A stretch of DNA of 63,726 nt from an uncultured Clostridia bacterium (GTDB lineage Bacteria > Bacillota > Clostridia > Christensenellales > Borkfalkiaceae): the NCBI GenBank assembly GCA_947629575.1, contig CANREF010000008.1, forward strand, positions 1-63,726, given 5' to 3'. Of this stretch, positions 7,184-15,121 are shown in pieces. Below the pieces are notes generated by a model that was not told the DNA's origin, ran no database searches, and saw only the letters and a program-made list of their open reading frames with translations. Position numbers and translations under genes: made by a program. Each line of letters starts with the position of its first letter. The first letter of the stretch is position 1.

Positions 7184-7507
7184 TTAACGGAAATTGGTTC
7201 TTGCATTGGACTTTTTCTCACGGCAATCTGAACAAATATACCCCCCTTCCATCGTGAGCATAAGTCCCTTCGTCCCCCCGCACAGAGAACAGACGTTCCC
7301 CTGCGTGCACGAATCGATCACGCCCCCTGCCACATCGTCAAGGTCGTCGTCGGAAAGCTCCGCGCCCTGTTCGTGCCAACGGGAAAAATAGATGCCCGCA
7401 TCCTCTTCCGTAAGGAAAATACGGTTTTCGGAGGCAAGCTGAATGAGCTCCTGCGGGGAGCTGCTCTTTTTGATAAGTTCGATAAGATTCGGCATCATAT
7501 CCGCCAT
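7184..7507 (-). CDS. Nif11-type leader peptide precursor with a cysteine-rich core
   Basis: The protein has 107 residues. The first 62 form a Nif11-like leader (LIELIKKSSSPQELIQLA, then LSDDDLDDVAGG) ending in a double glycine where a C39 peptidase would cut. The predicted 45-residue core carries five cysteines, with CSLC and CSDC arranged like a zinc ribbon separated by a glycine-rich loop. GGAGGGAAATGAG lies upstream of the ATG. It is the last of three precursor genes and the only one with cysteines, so it may be a different product, a metal-binding peptide or a regulator. The leader family and exporter pairing are established; the product is inferred. Confidence 0.8.
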   Translation of the reverse strand: MADMMPNLIELIKKSSSPQELIQLASENRIFLTEEDAGIYFSRWHEQGAELSDDDLDDVAGGVIDSCTQGNVCSLCGGTKGLMLTMEGGYICSDCREKKSNARTNFR

Positions 7508-7548
7508 CTCATTTCCCTCCCGACGATGATCTCTCGCCGCTTGTCCGC

Positions 7549-7863
7549 TCAGAATCTGCGCGTCGTCTTGCCGGGCTTTACAACGGGGGTCTCGATCTTG
7601 GGAATGGGGGTCGCGGTGCTGCGCTGTTTTTCATAGCTCGGCGAACCCGTCTTGCTCGTATCGACGATGAGCGGATCGACGGGAGTGGCATAATATGTTC
7701 CGCCCGCAACGGCGTCGAGACCGCCGTCGGAAAGTTCGCCCGCGGCGAGATAGCCCTCCGCCTCTTTCACGGTGAGGGTATAGCCCTTCCCCTCTGCGAG
7801 CGCGACAAGCTCCTCCGCGCTCTTTGCCTGCTTCGCCAATTCGCTGATTTCGGTCTTTTTCAT
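7549..7863 (-). CDS. Nif11-type leader peptide precursor, copy 2
   Basis: The protein has 104 residues. A shortened Nif11-like leader (residues 1-55: SELAKQAKSAEELVALAEG, then ELSDGGLDAVAGG) precedes a core of about 49 residues beginning TYYATPVDPLIVDTSK and ending KPGKTTRRF. The core has no cysteine but is rich in Pro, Thr, Ser and Lys/Arg. It is nearly identical to the copy at 7915-8229, with a repeat period of 366 bases, so this is a fairly recent tandem duplication. AAGGAG precedes the ATG. No lanthionine, YcaO or radical-SAM maturase is encoded nearby, so the core may be exported without major modification. Confidence 0.85.
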   Translation of the reverse strand: MKKTEISELAKQAKSAEELVALAEGKGYTLTVKEAEGYLAAGELSDGGLDAVAGGTYYATPVDPLIVDTSKTGSPSYEKQRSTATPIPKIETPVVKPGKTTRRF

Positions 7864-7914
7864 AATGGTCTCCTTGTGAACGCTAACCGATCTATGCCCG
7901 CTTTTTTATGCCGC

Positions 7915-8229
7915 TCAGAATCTGCGCGTCGTCGTGCCGGGCTTTACAACGGGGGTCTCGATCTTGGGAATGGGGGTCGCGGTGCTGCGCTGTTTTTCAT
8001 AGCTCGGCGAACCCATCTTGCTCGTATCGACGATGAGCGGATCGACGGGGGTGGCATAATATGTTCCGCCCGCAACGGCGTCGAGATCGCCGTCGGAAAG
8101 TTCACACGAGCCAAGATAGCTCTCCGCCTCTTTCACGGTGAGCGCATAGCCCTTTCCCTCTGCAAGCGCGACAAGTTCCTCCGCGCTCTTTGCCTGTTTT
8201 GCCAACTCGCTGATTTCGGTCTTTTTCAT
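7915..8229 (-). CDS. Nif11-type leader peptide precursor, copy 1
   Basis: This 104-residue paralogue of the 7549-7863 protein differs at only a few leader and core positions (for example SKMG for SKTG and KPGTTTRRF for KPGKTTRRF). The leader ends LSDGDLDAVAGG. It is first in the precursor cluster, with AAGGAGG before the ATG and its own promoter and direct-repeat box just upstream. Product cleavage after VAGG by the C39 exporter at 10579-12756 is inferred from the NHLM family. Confidence 0.85.
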   Translation of the reverse strand: MKKTEISELAKQAKSAEELVALAEGKGYALTVKEAESYLGSCELSDGDLDAVAGGTYYATPVDPLIVDTSKMGSPSYEKQRSTATPIPKIETPVVKPGTTTRRF

Positions 8230-8287
8230 GTTATCCTCCTTATGGATCGATGCTTGATTTATGCGGACTTTCGCCGCTTCTGTTTAT

Positions 8288-8361
8288 ATTCTATCATAAG
8301 TTCGGCGAAAATGGAATAGTTTTCGGCGCATTCAAACACTTTCAAACAAATTCCAAACAAA
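8288..8361 (-). promoter_or_regulatory. Precursor promoter: extended -10 plus direct-repeat box
   Basis: On the minus strand TGATAGAAT (TG extension, -10 at 8288-8293) lacks a good -35. Three 11-base repeats of the TTTGTTTGGAA type lie at 8330-8361, roughly -49 to -80, followed by GAAAAC 25 bases before the -10. The promoter upstream of the STAS gene (19555-19616) has the same repeat, the same GAAAAC and the same 25-base spacing. This looks like an activator-dependent promoter with an OmpR-style direct-repeat site. Confidence 0.7.
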
Positions 8362-8381
8362 TCATAACAGTTCGCGGTCCG

Positions 8382-10568
8382 TCACTCCCCCACGTCGAGC
8401 CTCTGGCGGGAAACCAGCTCGGCGAACTTCCCGTTCTTCTCGATGAGGGCGTCGTAAGTGCCGTCCTCGACGATCTTCCCGCCCTCGAGGTAGAGGATCC
8501 TGTCGCACTGGCGGATCGTGGAGAGCCTGTGGGCGATGACGATGCGGGTGCACTTGAGGGAAGCGAGCGCGTCGGAGACCTGTTTTTGGGTGAGATTGTC
8601 GAGCGCGCTCGTCGCCTCGTCGAACATGAGGATGCGGGGCTTGGGCGCTATGGCGCGGGCGATCATGAGCCGCTGGCGCTGTCCGCCCGAGATCCCTCCC
8701 GAGCCCTCGGAAATGACGGTGTGCATCCCCATCGGCATACGGCGGATATCTTCGGCAACGCCCGAAAGTTCCGCCGCCTCCCACGCCTCGTCTAAGGAAA
8801 GCCAAGGCGCGGAGATGACGATGTTCGAATAGATGTCCCCCGAAAAGAGTTTTCCGTTCTGCATGACCGTTCCGACCTTCCGCCTCAGAGACTTCAGGTC
8901 GATCGTGGAAAGGTCCTTCCCGTCGTAATAGATCGCTCCCTTTTGGGGAGTTTCGAACCCGAGCATGAGCCGCATGAGGGTGGATTTCCCGCAGCCTGTA
9001 GCGCCGACGATGGCGACGTACTGCCCAGGTTTGATCTTCAAAGAGAGATCGTCCACGACGTAGGGCATATCGTCCGAATAGCGGAAAAACACGTTGTTGA
9101 GTTCGATCCCTCCCGAGATCCTCGAAAGGACCTGTTTCCCCTCAGCGATCTCGGGCACTGCCTCCATAATGGGCTTTGCCATTTCGAGAATGGGCTTGAT
9201 GTTCGCAAACGTCAACGCGATAGAAGAAAGGGACATGAACGCTCCCGACACCATTCCGTATGCCGAATCGAAGGCATAGTAATCGGCAACGCTCACGCCG
9301 CTCTCAACGGCGAAGAAGAACATGACGAATGCGCCCACGAGGGAGATGAGCAGCCCCAATGCGGAATTGAAGGTGATGAACGGGGGCGCGCCGTAGATGA
9401 GATGACAGGGCTCGGCATAGTGCCTCCCCCAATTCGCGAACGCCCGCTTTTCCGAGCCTGAGAGCTTGATCTTCTGCACGCCCGTGATGAGGGCATAGCC
9501 GAGCCCCCTCTCCTTTGCCTCGTGGTGCATGACCTTCCTTCTGAGCCTCATCTGCACGAAGGCGCTCAGCACCGAAAAGACGAGGGTCACCGCGATGATC
9601 GAGACCGCGGGAATGACGAGCGCGGGCGCGTATACGAAGATCTGCGAGATGTACAGAAGGGAGAAGAGAGAGGTAAGGCTGGTGGAGAGCACCGAATCGA
9701 CAATGGTCGTGCACAGTTCGTTGATATATTCCGCGCGCGAAGAGAGCTCGCCCGAGCTGTACTTCTTGAAGAAATCGGCGGGCAGGGACAAGATCCGCGC
9801 CATTGTCGCCGCCTGAACGGTCACATCCATCTTGGTCGTGATGCGCGCCATGAGCAGAGACTTCACCGCATTGATGAGCAGGGCGGTCACGCTGACGCTG
9901 ACCATGAAGACCGCGATCGAGACGAGGAGCGCGATATCATTGCTCCCGACGACGAGCCCGAACAGTAATTGGTTGAGCTTGGGCAAGAGCATCCCCACAA
10001 GGGTCGCAAATAAGGTCGCGAGCCCGATGAATACAAAATCGGAGACGGAGAGGATGCCCACGATGTATTTGAGGAGCATACCAATGGAGATCTTCCTGAG
10101 CGGGAACGGCTTGTAAAAGGCGATCGCCTCCCGTTCAAAGATCTCCTCTGTCTTGCGGTTCACCTTGACGTATTTGCCCTTTTCTTCGTCGTAAAAGCGG
10201 TAACCCGACAGCCCCGCAGGCAGGAGCGCGACAACTCCCCCGCCCTTCTTCACGCCGAGCATAGCGCCCATGGCGTCCTTGTGCCAACGCTTTTCGAGAA
10301 GGACGGTGCGGCGCATGATGCCGTAGGGGCGCATGAGATATTCCAGCTGTTCGTTGACGTCCTTGACGCCGTCGGGCACGTCCCGCGTTTTGACGTGATA
10401 GAAATTGAGGATCTCGTCTATGGCGCTCTTTGCCCGCGCGCCGTCATCCGCAAAGGCGCTCGAGATCTTTTCCCCCGTGACCGAACTGGAGATGTCCGCG
10501 AAGGCTTCTTCAAATACTTCCTGATCGTGTTTTTTTCGTTCCTTGATCTGTTCGTCGAACCAACCCAT
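8382..10568 (-). CDS. NHLM-type bacteriocin ABC exporter, permease/ATPase without peptidase
   Basis: About 728 residues, starting MGWFDEQIKERKK behind GGAGGGCGTC; a longer reading runs into the upstream gene. A cytoplasmic N-terminal domain of about 170 residues, usual for this NHLM subunit, is followed by a six-helix ABC transmembrane domain (about 180-460). The ATPase has Walker A GATGCGKST, signature SGGQRQR, Walker B ILMFDEATSALD and the switch histidine in IAHRLSTI. It would pair with the C39 subunit ten bases upstream to export leader-cleaved peptides. The precursor genes follow 152 bases downstream with their own promoter. Confidence 0.9.
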   Translation of the reverse strand: MGWFDEQIKERKKHDQEVFEEAFADISSSVTGEKISSAFADDGARAKSAIDEILNFYHVKTRDVPDGVKDVNEQLEYLMRPYGIMRRTVLLEKRWHKDAMGAMLGVKKGGGVVALLPAGLSGYRFYDEEKGKYVKVNRKTEEIFEREAIAFYKPFPLRKISIGMLLKYIVGILSVSDFVFIGLATLFATLVGMLLPKLNQLLFGLVVGSNDIALLVSIAVFMVSVSVTALLINAVKSLLMARITTKMDVTVQAATMARILSLPADFFKKYSSGELSSRAEYINELCTTIVDSVLSTSLTSLFSLLYISQIFVYAPALVIPAVSIIAVTLVFSVLSAFVQMRLRRKVMHHEAKERGLGYALITGVQKIKLSGSEKRAFANWGRHYAEPCHLIYGAPPFITFNSALGLLISLVGAFVMFFFAVESGVSVADYYAFDSAYGMVSGAFMSLSSIALTFANIKPILEMAKPIMEAVPEIAEGKQVLSRISGGIELNNVFFRYSDDMPYVVDDLSLKIKPGQYVAIVGATGCGKSTLMRLMLGFETPQKGAIYYDGKDLSTIDLKSLRRKVGTVMQNGKLFSGDIYSNIVISAPWLSLDEAWEAAELSGVAEDIRRMPMGMHTVISEGSGGISGGQRQRLMIARAIAPKPRILMFDEATSALDNLTQKQVSDALASLKCTRIVIAHRLSTIRQCDRILYLEGGKIVEDGTYDALIEKNGKFAELVSRQRLDVGE

Positions 10569-10578
10569 GACGCCCTCC

Positions 10579-12756
10579 TCAATCGCTCGAGACGAGTTTC
10601 GTGTAGAACCCGCCCCGCGCATACAGTTCCTCGTGAGTGCCCCGCTCCACGACCTTTCCGCCGTCCATGACGATGATCTCGTCGCAGTCGCGGATCGTAG
10701 AGAGACGGTGCGCCACGACGATGCAGGTGATCCCCCTCTCCTTGATCGCCTTCACCACCTCGTATTCGGTCTTGGCGTCGAGCGCGCTCGTCGCCTCGTC
10801 GAGGATGATGATGGTGGGGTCTTGCGCGAGCACGCGGGCGATCTCGATGCGCTGGCGCTGGCCGCCCGAGAAATCTTTGCCGCCCTCGGTGAGCACATAG
10901 TTATACCCCCCGTCGCGCTGCATGATGTCCTCGTGGATCTGCGCGTCCTTGGCGGCGAGGATCATTTCGAAATCCTCGATGGAACTGTCCCACATTTTGA
11001 TGTTGTTGCGGATGCTGTCTTCAAAGAGAATGATGTCCTGATCGACGACCGCGACAGAGCCCGTAAACACGCTGCGGTCGATCTTGCGGATGGGCTTCCC
11101 GTCGAATAAGATCTCCCCCGCCCAAGGCTGGTAGAGCCCCGACAAAAGTTTTGTGAGGGTGGATTTCCCACAGCCCGAAGAGCCGACGAACGCAACGCGG
11201 CTGCCCGGTTTCAATTCAAGGTCGAAATTTTCGATGAGGGGAGGCTCGAGGCGGGAATATCCGAAGGTGACCCCCTTCATGACGACTTCGCCCGAGAGCT
11301 TATCGAATTCCTCCTCCCCTTCCGCTTCCGCAGCATAGATGACGTCGGTGGGATACTCCATGACATCCTCGACGCGCTCCATCTCCGTGCGCATCTCCTG
11401 AATGGTCTGACCGGCGGAGATGAGCGATTCGGCAGGCGCGGTGAAAGAGCCGAGGAAGCCCTGAAACGCCATGATCATACCTGCGGTGAAAGAACCCTGC
11501 ATGGTGAACCATATGCCGAGAATGAGCACGGCGATGCTCGTAAGAGAGGTGACAAGGGCGGGAATGAGCCCGAGATATTGGTTGAGTTTTTCATAGCGGA
11601 CTTTCTGCGTGTTCACGCTCGCCTGATAGCCCGCCCATTTTTCAAAATAGCCGTTTTCCGCGCCCGAAGCCTTGATCGTCTCGATCATCTCGATCCCCGC
11701 CACGGTCGCGCCGGCGAGCTTGCCCTCGTCGCGCATCTGCACCCGCGTGATATTGACCCGCTTCCTGGAGATGATGCGGGACATCACGACGTTGACAAGA
11801 ATGGAAGCCACCCCGACGAGGGTGAGGATCCAGCTGTAACGGATCATGACGACGAGATAGAACACCATCATCGCCGTGTTCAGCACGAGGGGGGCAAAGG
11901 TATGGACAAGGGCCTCCGCAATGGAAGCGTTGCTCTCCTGCCTTTCCTGTATATCCCCCGCCATGCGCTGGGAGAAGAACTCCATGGGCATGCGGAGGAT
12001 CTTCCACAGATAGGTGGTATTCCCCACGATCGTGAGCTTCCCGCAGATGCGGTTGTTCACATAGTCCTCGATGAACGCCACGACGATCTGGATGATGCAC
12101 AGTCCCGCAAAGAGGGCGAGGAAGGGATAGAACCAGTCGGGATTCTGCCGCGTGAGCAGGCGATCGAGGAAGACGCGCGAAAAGGCGGGCTCGATGACGC
12201 CCACGAGGGAGGCGATGAGGGTGGTGACGACGACGAACGCGACCGCCACGCCCGCGCCCCTTAAACGCTTCTTGGCAAAGGAGATGATGCTCTTGGGTTT
12301 TCCGCCCGGGGCGAAGTCCTCCCCCGGCTCGAACATCAGAACGACCCCCGTAAAGCTCTTGTCGAAGGTATCCCACGAAACGGTATAATTCCCCCGCGCG
12401 GGGTCGTTGAGCACGGCCTTGCCGCGGCGGAAGCCGCACAGCACGACGAAGTGGTTGAAATTCCAGTGCACGATGCAGGGGAATTTCCCCTCTTTCTTGA
12501 GCTGTTCCGGTTCATAGCGGTAGCCCTTGGCGACGAGCCCGTAGTTGCGCGCCGCCTTCAGAATGTTGGTCGCCTTCGACCCGTCGCGGGAGACGCCGCA
12601 ATCGGCGCGCACCCGTTCGAGCGGCACCCATTTCCCGTAGTAGGCGAGCACCATGGCAAGGCAGGCGGCGCCGCATTCGAGCGCCTCCATCTGCATGACG
12701 ACGGGCGTCTTTGCCACTCCCTTTTCACGGGGCAAGACTTTCTTCGCTCCTTTCAT
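10579..12756 (-). CDS. NHLM-type bacteriocin ABC exporter with C39 leader peptidase
   Basis: About 725 residues. The N-terminal C39 peptidase domain (about 15-145) has the catalytic Cys in ALECGAACLAMVLAYYG, His in HWNFNHFVVLCG and Asp in LNDPARG, so it should be active and cut after double glycine. An ABC membrane domain (about 165-450) and an ATPase follow, with GSSGCGKST, FSGGQRQR and ILDEATSALD. The ATG at 12756 is preferred because GAGGT lies seven bases upstream; an in-frame GTG lies nine bases earlier. The HlyD-like gene ends just upstream. The presence of this enzyme makes the VAGG motifs of the precursors meaningful. Confidence 0.92.
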   Translation of the reverse strand: MKGAKKVLPREKGVAKTPVVMQMEALECGAACLAMVLAYYGKWVPLERVRADCGVSRDGSKATNILKAARNYGLVAKGYRYEPEQLKKEGKFPCIVHWNFNHFVVLCGFRRGKAVLNDPARGNYTVSWDTFDKSFTGVVLMFEPGEDFAPGGKPKSIISFAKKRLRGAGVAVAFVVVTTLIASLVGVIEPAFSRVFLDRLLTRQNPDWFYPFLALFAGLCIIQIVVAFIEDYVNNRICGKLTIVGNTTYLWKILRMPMEFFSQRMAGDIQERQESNASIAEALVHTFAPLVLNTAMMVFYLVVMIRYSWILTLVGVASILVNVVMSRIISRKRVNITRVQMRDEGKLAGATVAGIEMIETIKASGAENGYFEKWAGYQASVNTQKVRYEKLNQYLGLIPALVTSLTSIAVLILGIWFTMQGSFTAGMIMAFQGFLGSFTAPAESLISAGQTIQEMRTEMERVEDVMEYPTDVIYAAEAEGEEEFDKLSGEVVMKGVTFGYSRLEPPLIENFDLELKPGSRVAFVGSSGCGKSTLTKLLSGLYQPWAGEILFDGKPIRKIDRSVFTGSVAVVDQDIILFEDSIRNNIKMWDSSIEDFEMILAAKDAQIHEDIMQRDGGYNYVLTEGGKDFSGGQRQRIEIARVLAQDPTIIILDEATSALDAKTEYEVVKAIKERGITCIVVAHRLSTIRDCDEIIVMDGGKVVERGTHEELYARGGFYTKLVSSD

Positions 12757-12766
12757 GGCCGCCACC

Positions 12767-13240
12767 TCAGTTGAAGAGGAAGGAGATGGGCGATACGCTG
12801 TCTATGACGATCTCGGCGGGATAGATCCCCTCCTTAAGGCTCGCGTCGATGACAACGGGAAAGACCCATTCCCCCTCCTTGAGCCCGCCGACATGCAGGG
12901 CGTATTCGCCGAGATCCCCCCCGACCGAAACGGGCTGTGAGGGAAGTTCCTTGAGCGTATAGTCGTTGTCTCCGATATGGATCGTCTGTCCCTTTTCGAC
13001 GGAGGCGAAATCCCCCTCCTTCACATAGCAGACGACGCCGTTTTCCGTGGAGACGGCTACCACGCTGAGTTTGGTCTCCAAACGGGCGACGACTCCCCAT
13101 ACGATAAAGCCGACTAGGAGGGCGATGACGGCAAAGAGGATGATCCATATGCCCGGATTGGAAACTTTGATATAGTCGTTCAACTGCTCGGGCGACGAGA
13201 CGCGCTCGACGCTCTTTTCTCTGTAAACGTTATTCTTCAT
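12767..13240 (-). CDS. Short HlyD-like NHLM secretion protein
   Basis: The protein has 157 residues: a short cytoplasmic N-terminus, one membrane helix (IWIILFAVIALLVGFIVWGVV, split by the membrane boundary) and an extracytoplasmic beta-rich part with VCYVKEGDFASVEKGQTIHIG, which resembles the barrel-sandwich part of membrane fusion proteins. It lacks the long coiled coil of Gram-negative HlyD, as expected for a Gram-positive cell. It sits between the kinase gene and the C39 exporter in one operon and should be the accessory subunit of the exporter. Confidence 0.75.
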   Translation of the reverse strand: MKNNVYREKSVERVSSPEQLNDYIKVSNPGIWIILFAVIALLVGFIVWGVVARLETKLSVVAVSTENGVVCYVKEGDFASVEKGQTIHIGDNDYTLKELPSQPVSVGGDLGEYALHVGGLKEGEWVFPVVIDASLKEGIYPAEIVIDSVSPISFLFN

Positions 13241-13247
13241 ATCTGCC

Positions 13248-13655
13248 TCAAAGATTTTTTTCGATCATGAGAATGTTGCGTCCGTCCTTATATTCGTAGC
13301 GGATGCCGTCCATGCTCTTCTTGACCATATAAATGCCGAGCCCGCCGATCTTCCTGTCCTCGGCGGAAAGGGTGACGTCGGGATCGCGGTTGGAGAGAGG
13401 GTCGTAGGGAACGCCGTGATCGATGAACGTGATGACGATGGAGAGCGGATCGCGCTTGATCTCCACCCGCACGGTGGCGGGGCCCACGTCGGGATTATAG
13501 GCATAATTTGCGATGTTGCCGAACAGCTCGTCTATCGCGATATCGATCTGATTCACCACCTTCATCGGGCAATCGAGACCTTCGAGCTGTTCATTGACGA
13601 AATCGGTCACTCTGTCGATATTTTCGACCGTTGCGTCTATTGTCAGTTCCTTCAT
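13248..13655 (-). CDS. RsbW-like anti-sigma/serine kinase ATPase
   Basis: The protein has 135 residues with a GHKL ATPase fold: N box in AIDELFGNIANYAY, G1 in IDHGVPYDP and G2 in GGLGIYMVKK. Such proteins bind and phosphorylate STAS antagonists and, when free, bind a sigma factor or other target. The gene overlaps the phosphatase gene by four bases (ATGA), and a STAS protein is encoded in the same operon, making a complete partner-switching trio. No sigma factor is encoded in this operon, so the final target is unknown. Confidence 0.85.
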   Translation of the reverse strand: MKELTIDATVENIDRVTDFVNEQLEGLDCPMKVVNQIDIAIDELFGNIANYAYNPDVGPATVRVEIKRDPLSIVITFIDHGVPYDPLSNRDPDVTLSAEDRKIGGLGIYMVKKSMDGIRYEYKDGRNILMIEKNL

Positions 13656-15103
13656 GATTTCCCCTCCGTTCTTTCTTTATATTCGAGGCAGAGCATGGTG
13701 ATATCGTCAAATTGGGGAGCGCTGCCCACGAAGCTGTCGATGTCTGCCTTCACGGCGGGAAGGAGCTCGGCGGGCGAAAGGGAGGCGTTCGCGCCGAGGA
13801 TGTTCTCGAGCCGCGCCATGCCATAGAGTTCGTTGTTCCCGTCGGTCGCCTCCGTCACGCCGTCCGTGTATTGGAAGAGCTTATCGCCCGGTTCCATTTG
13901 CAAAGTGCCCGCGCGGTATTTCATCCCCTCCATGCCCGCAAGGACAAAGCCGGGCTTGATCTTGTGGGGAACGAAATTTTCACCCTTCTTGCAGATGAAG
14001 GGGGTCTCGTGGCCTGCGTTGACGTAGCGCAGTTCCCCCGTTGCGAGGTCGAGAACGCCCTCGAACGCCGTGATGAACAGCCCCTCGCTGTTGCTCTCGC
14101 AGAGGAGCTCGTTGACCTCCGAAAATACCTCGCCGAGGTCCTTGCCGGGCTCGGTATGGTCTTTTAAGAGGGTCTTGCCGATGACCATGAACAGGGCGGC
14201 GGGAACTCCCTTTCCCGAGACGTCCGCCACGACGATGGCGACGTGGGTATCGTCCACCATGAAGAAGTCATAGAAGTCCCCTCCCACCTCTTTGGCGGGG
14301 TCCATCGTGGCATAGATATCGAATTCGTCCCGTTCGGGGAAGGCGGGGAAGATGCAGGGCAGCATGGACTGCTGGATGTTCGCGGCAACGGAGAGTTCCG
14401 CTTCCGTCTTCATTGCCTTCGCGCTCTGAGTGACGGAATAATAGATCATCCAGAACTCGACGATGAAGATGACGCACATGGTAAGGTACAGCGGGAAGAA
14501 GAGCGGGTGGTTGGGATAGATCCCCGCATTGTTGGAGACGAGGTTGATCACATAGAAGCCGACGACGGAGATGAGGAGCGGAGGGACAAAGATGCCCATC
14601 TTTCCCCCCACCGCCTCGACGGTGGCGTGGATGTGCTTCTTGACGAGCAGCCCATACAAGAGGCCGATCACCAAATAGACGAATGCCTTGATCCCGATAA
14701 AGAAGAGAAGGTTGGGGATCTCGTAGGGGCTCGCCTTGATGAGTCCCAAGACGGGCGCGAGCAGGGAATCGGTCGTGCCGCAGAGCATGAAGGTCGCGAC
14801 GTTCCCCACAAGGCAGCCCATGAGGCTTACGGCAAGTTTCGTAGACCATGTGTCCCGATAGAGGATCTGCGCGATGATACATACCATGGCGGAGAGCCCG
14901 AGGATGCCGAATGCGTCGTTGGTGAGATCGAGCCAGTAAAAGAGAAAAGAAAGTCCGTAGCCGATTACCGCTCCCGCCCCCCAAACGAGGGCGCGTACCC
15001 ATCCCTTGTATTTGGGGGTGAGCGTGATGCCCGTGAGCACCGCGCTGAACACCGAAGCAAGGAATACGGCAAAACTCCAAAGTGCTATGATCTTTATGTC
15101 CAT
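13652..15103 (-). CDS. Membrane SpoIIE/RsbU-type PP2C phosphatase
   Basis: The protein has 483 residues. Six or so membrane helices occupy about 1-215, followed by a SpoIIE-type PP2C domain with metal-binding and core motifs EVGGDFYDFF, VADVSGKGVPAAL, FQYTDGVTEA and FDDITMLCLEY. It should dephosphorylate the STAS protein encoded at 19202-19498, in response to a signal sensed in or near the membrane. It is encoded between the NRPS and the kinase; the kinase start overlaps its stop by four bases. Confidence 0.88.
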   Translation of the reverse strand: MDIKIIALWSFAVFLASVFSAVLTGITLTPKYKGWVRALVWGAGAVIGYGLSFLFYWLDLTNDAFGILGLSAMVCIIAQILYRDTWSTKLAVSLMGCLVGNVATFMLCGTTDSLLAPVLGLIKASPYEIPNLLFFIGIKAFVYLVIGLLYGLLVKKHIHATVEAVGGKMGIFVPPLLISVVGFYVINLVSNNAGIYPNHPLFFPLYLTMCVIFIVEFWMIYYSVTQSAKAMKTEAELSVAANIQQSMLPCIFPAFPERDEFDIYATMDPAKEVGGDFYDFFMVDDTHVAIVVADVSGKGVPAALFMVIGKTLLKDHTEPGKDLGEVFSEVNELLCESNSEGLFITAFEGVLDLATGELRYVNAGHETPFICKKGENFVPHKIKPGFVLAGMEGMKYRAGTLQMEPGDKLFQYTDGVTEATDGNNELYGMARLENILGANASLSPAELLPAVKADIDSFVGSAPQFDDITMLCLEYKERTEGKS

Positions 15104-15121
15104 TGTGTTCTCTCCTTCCTA

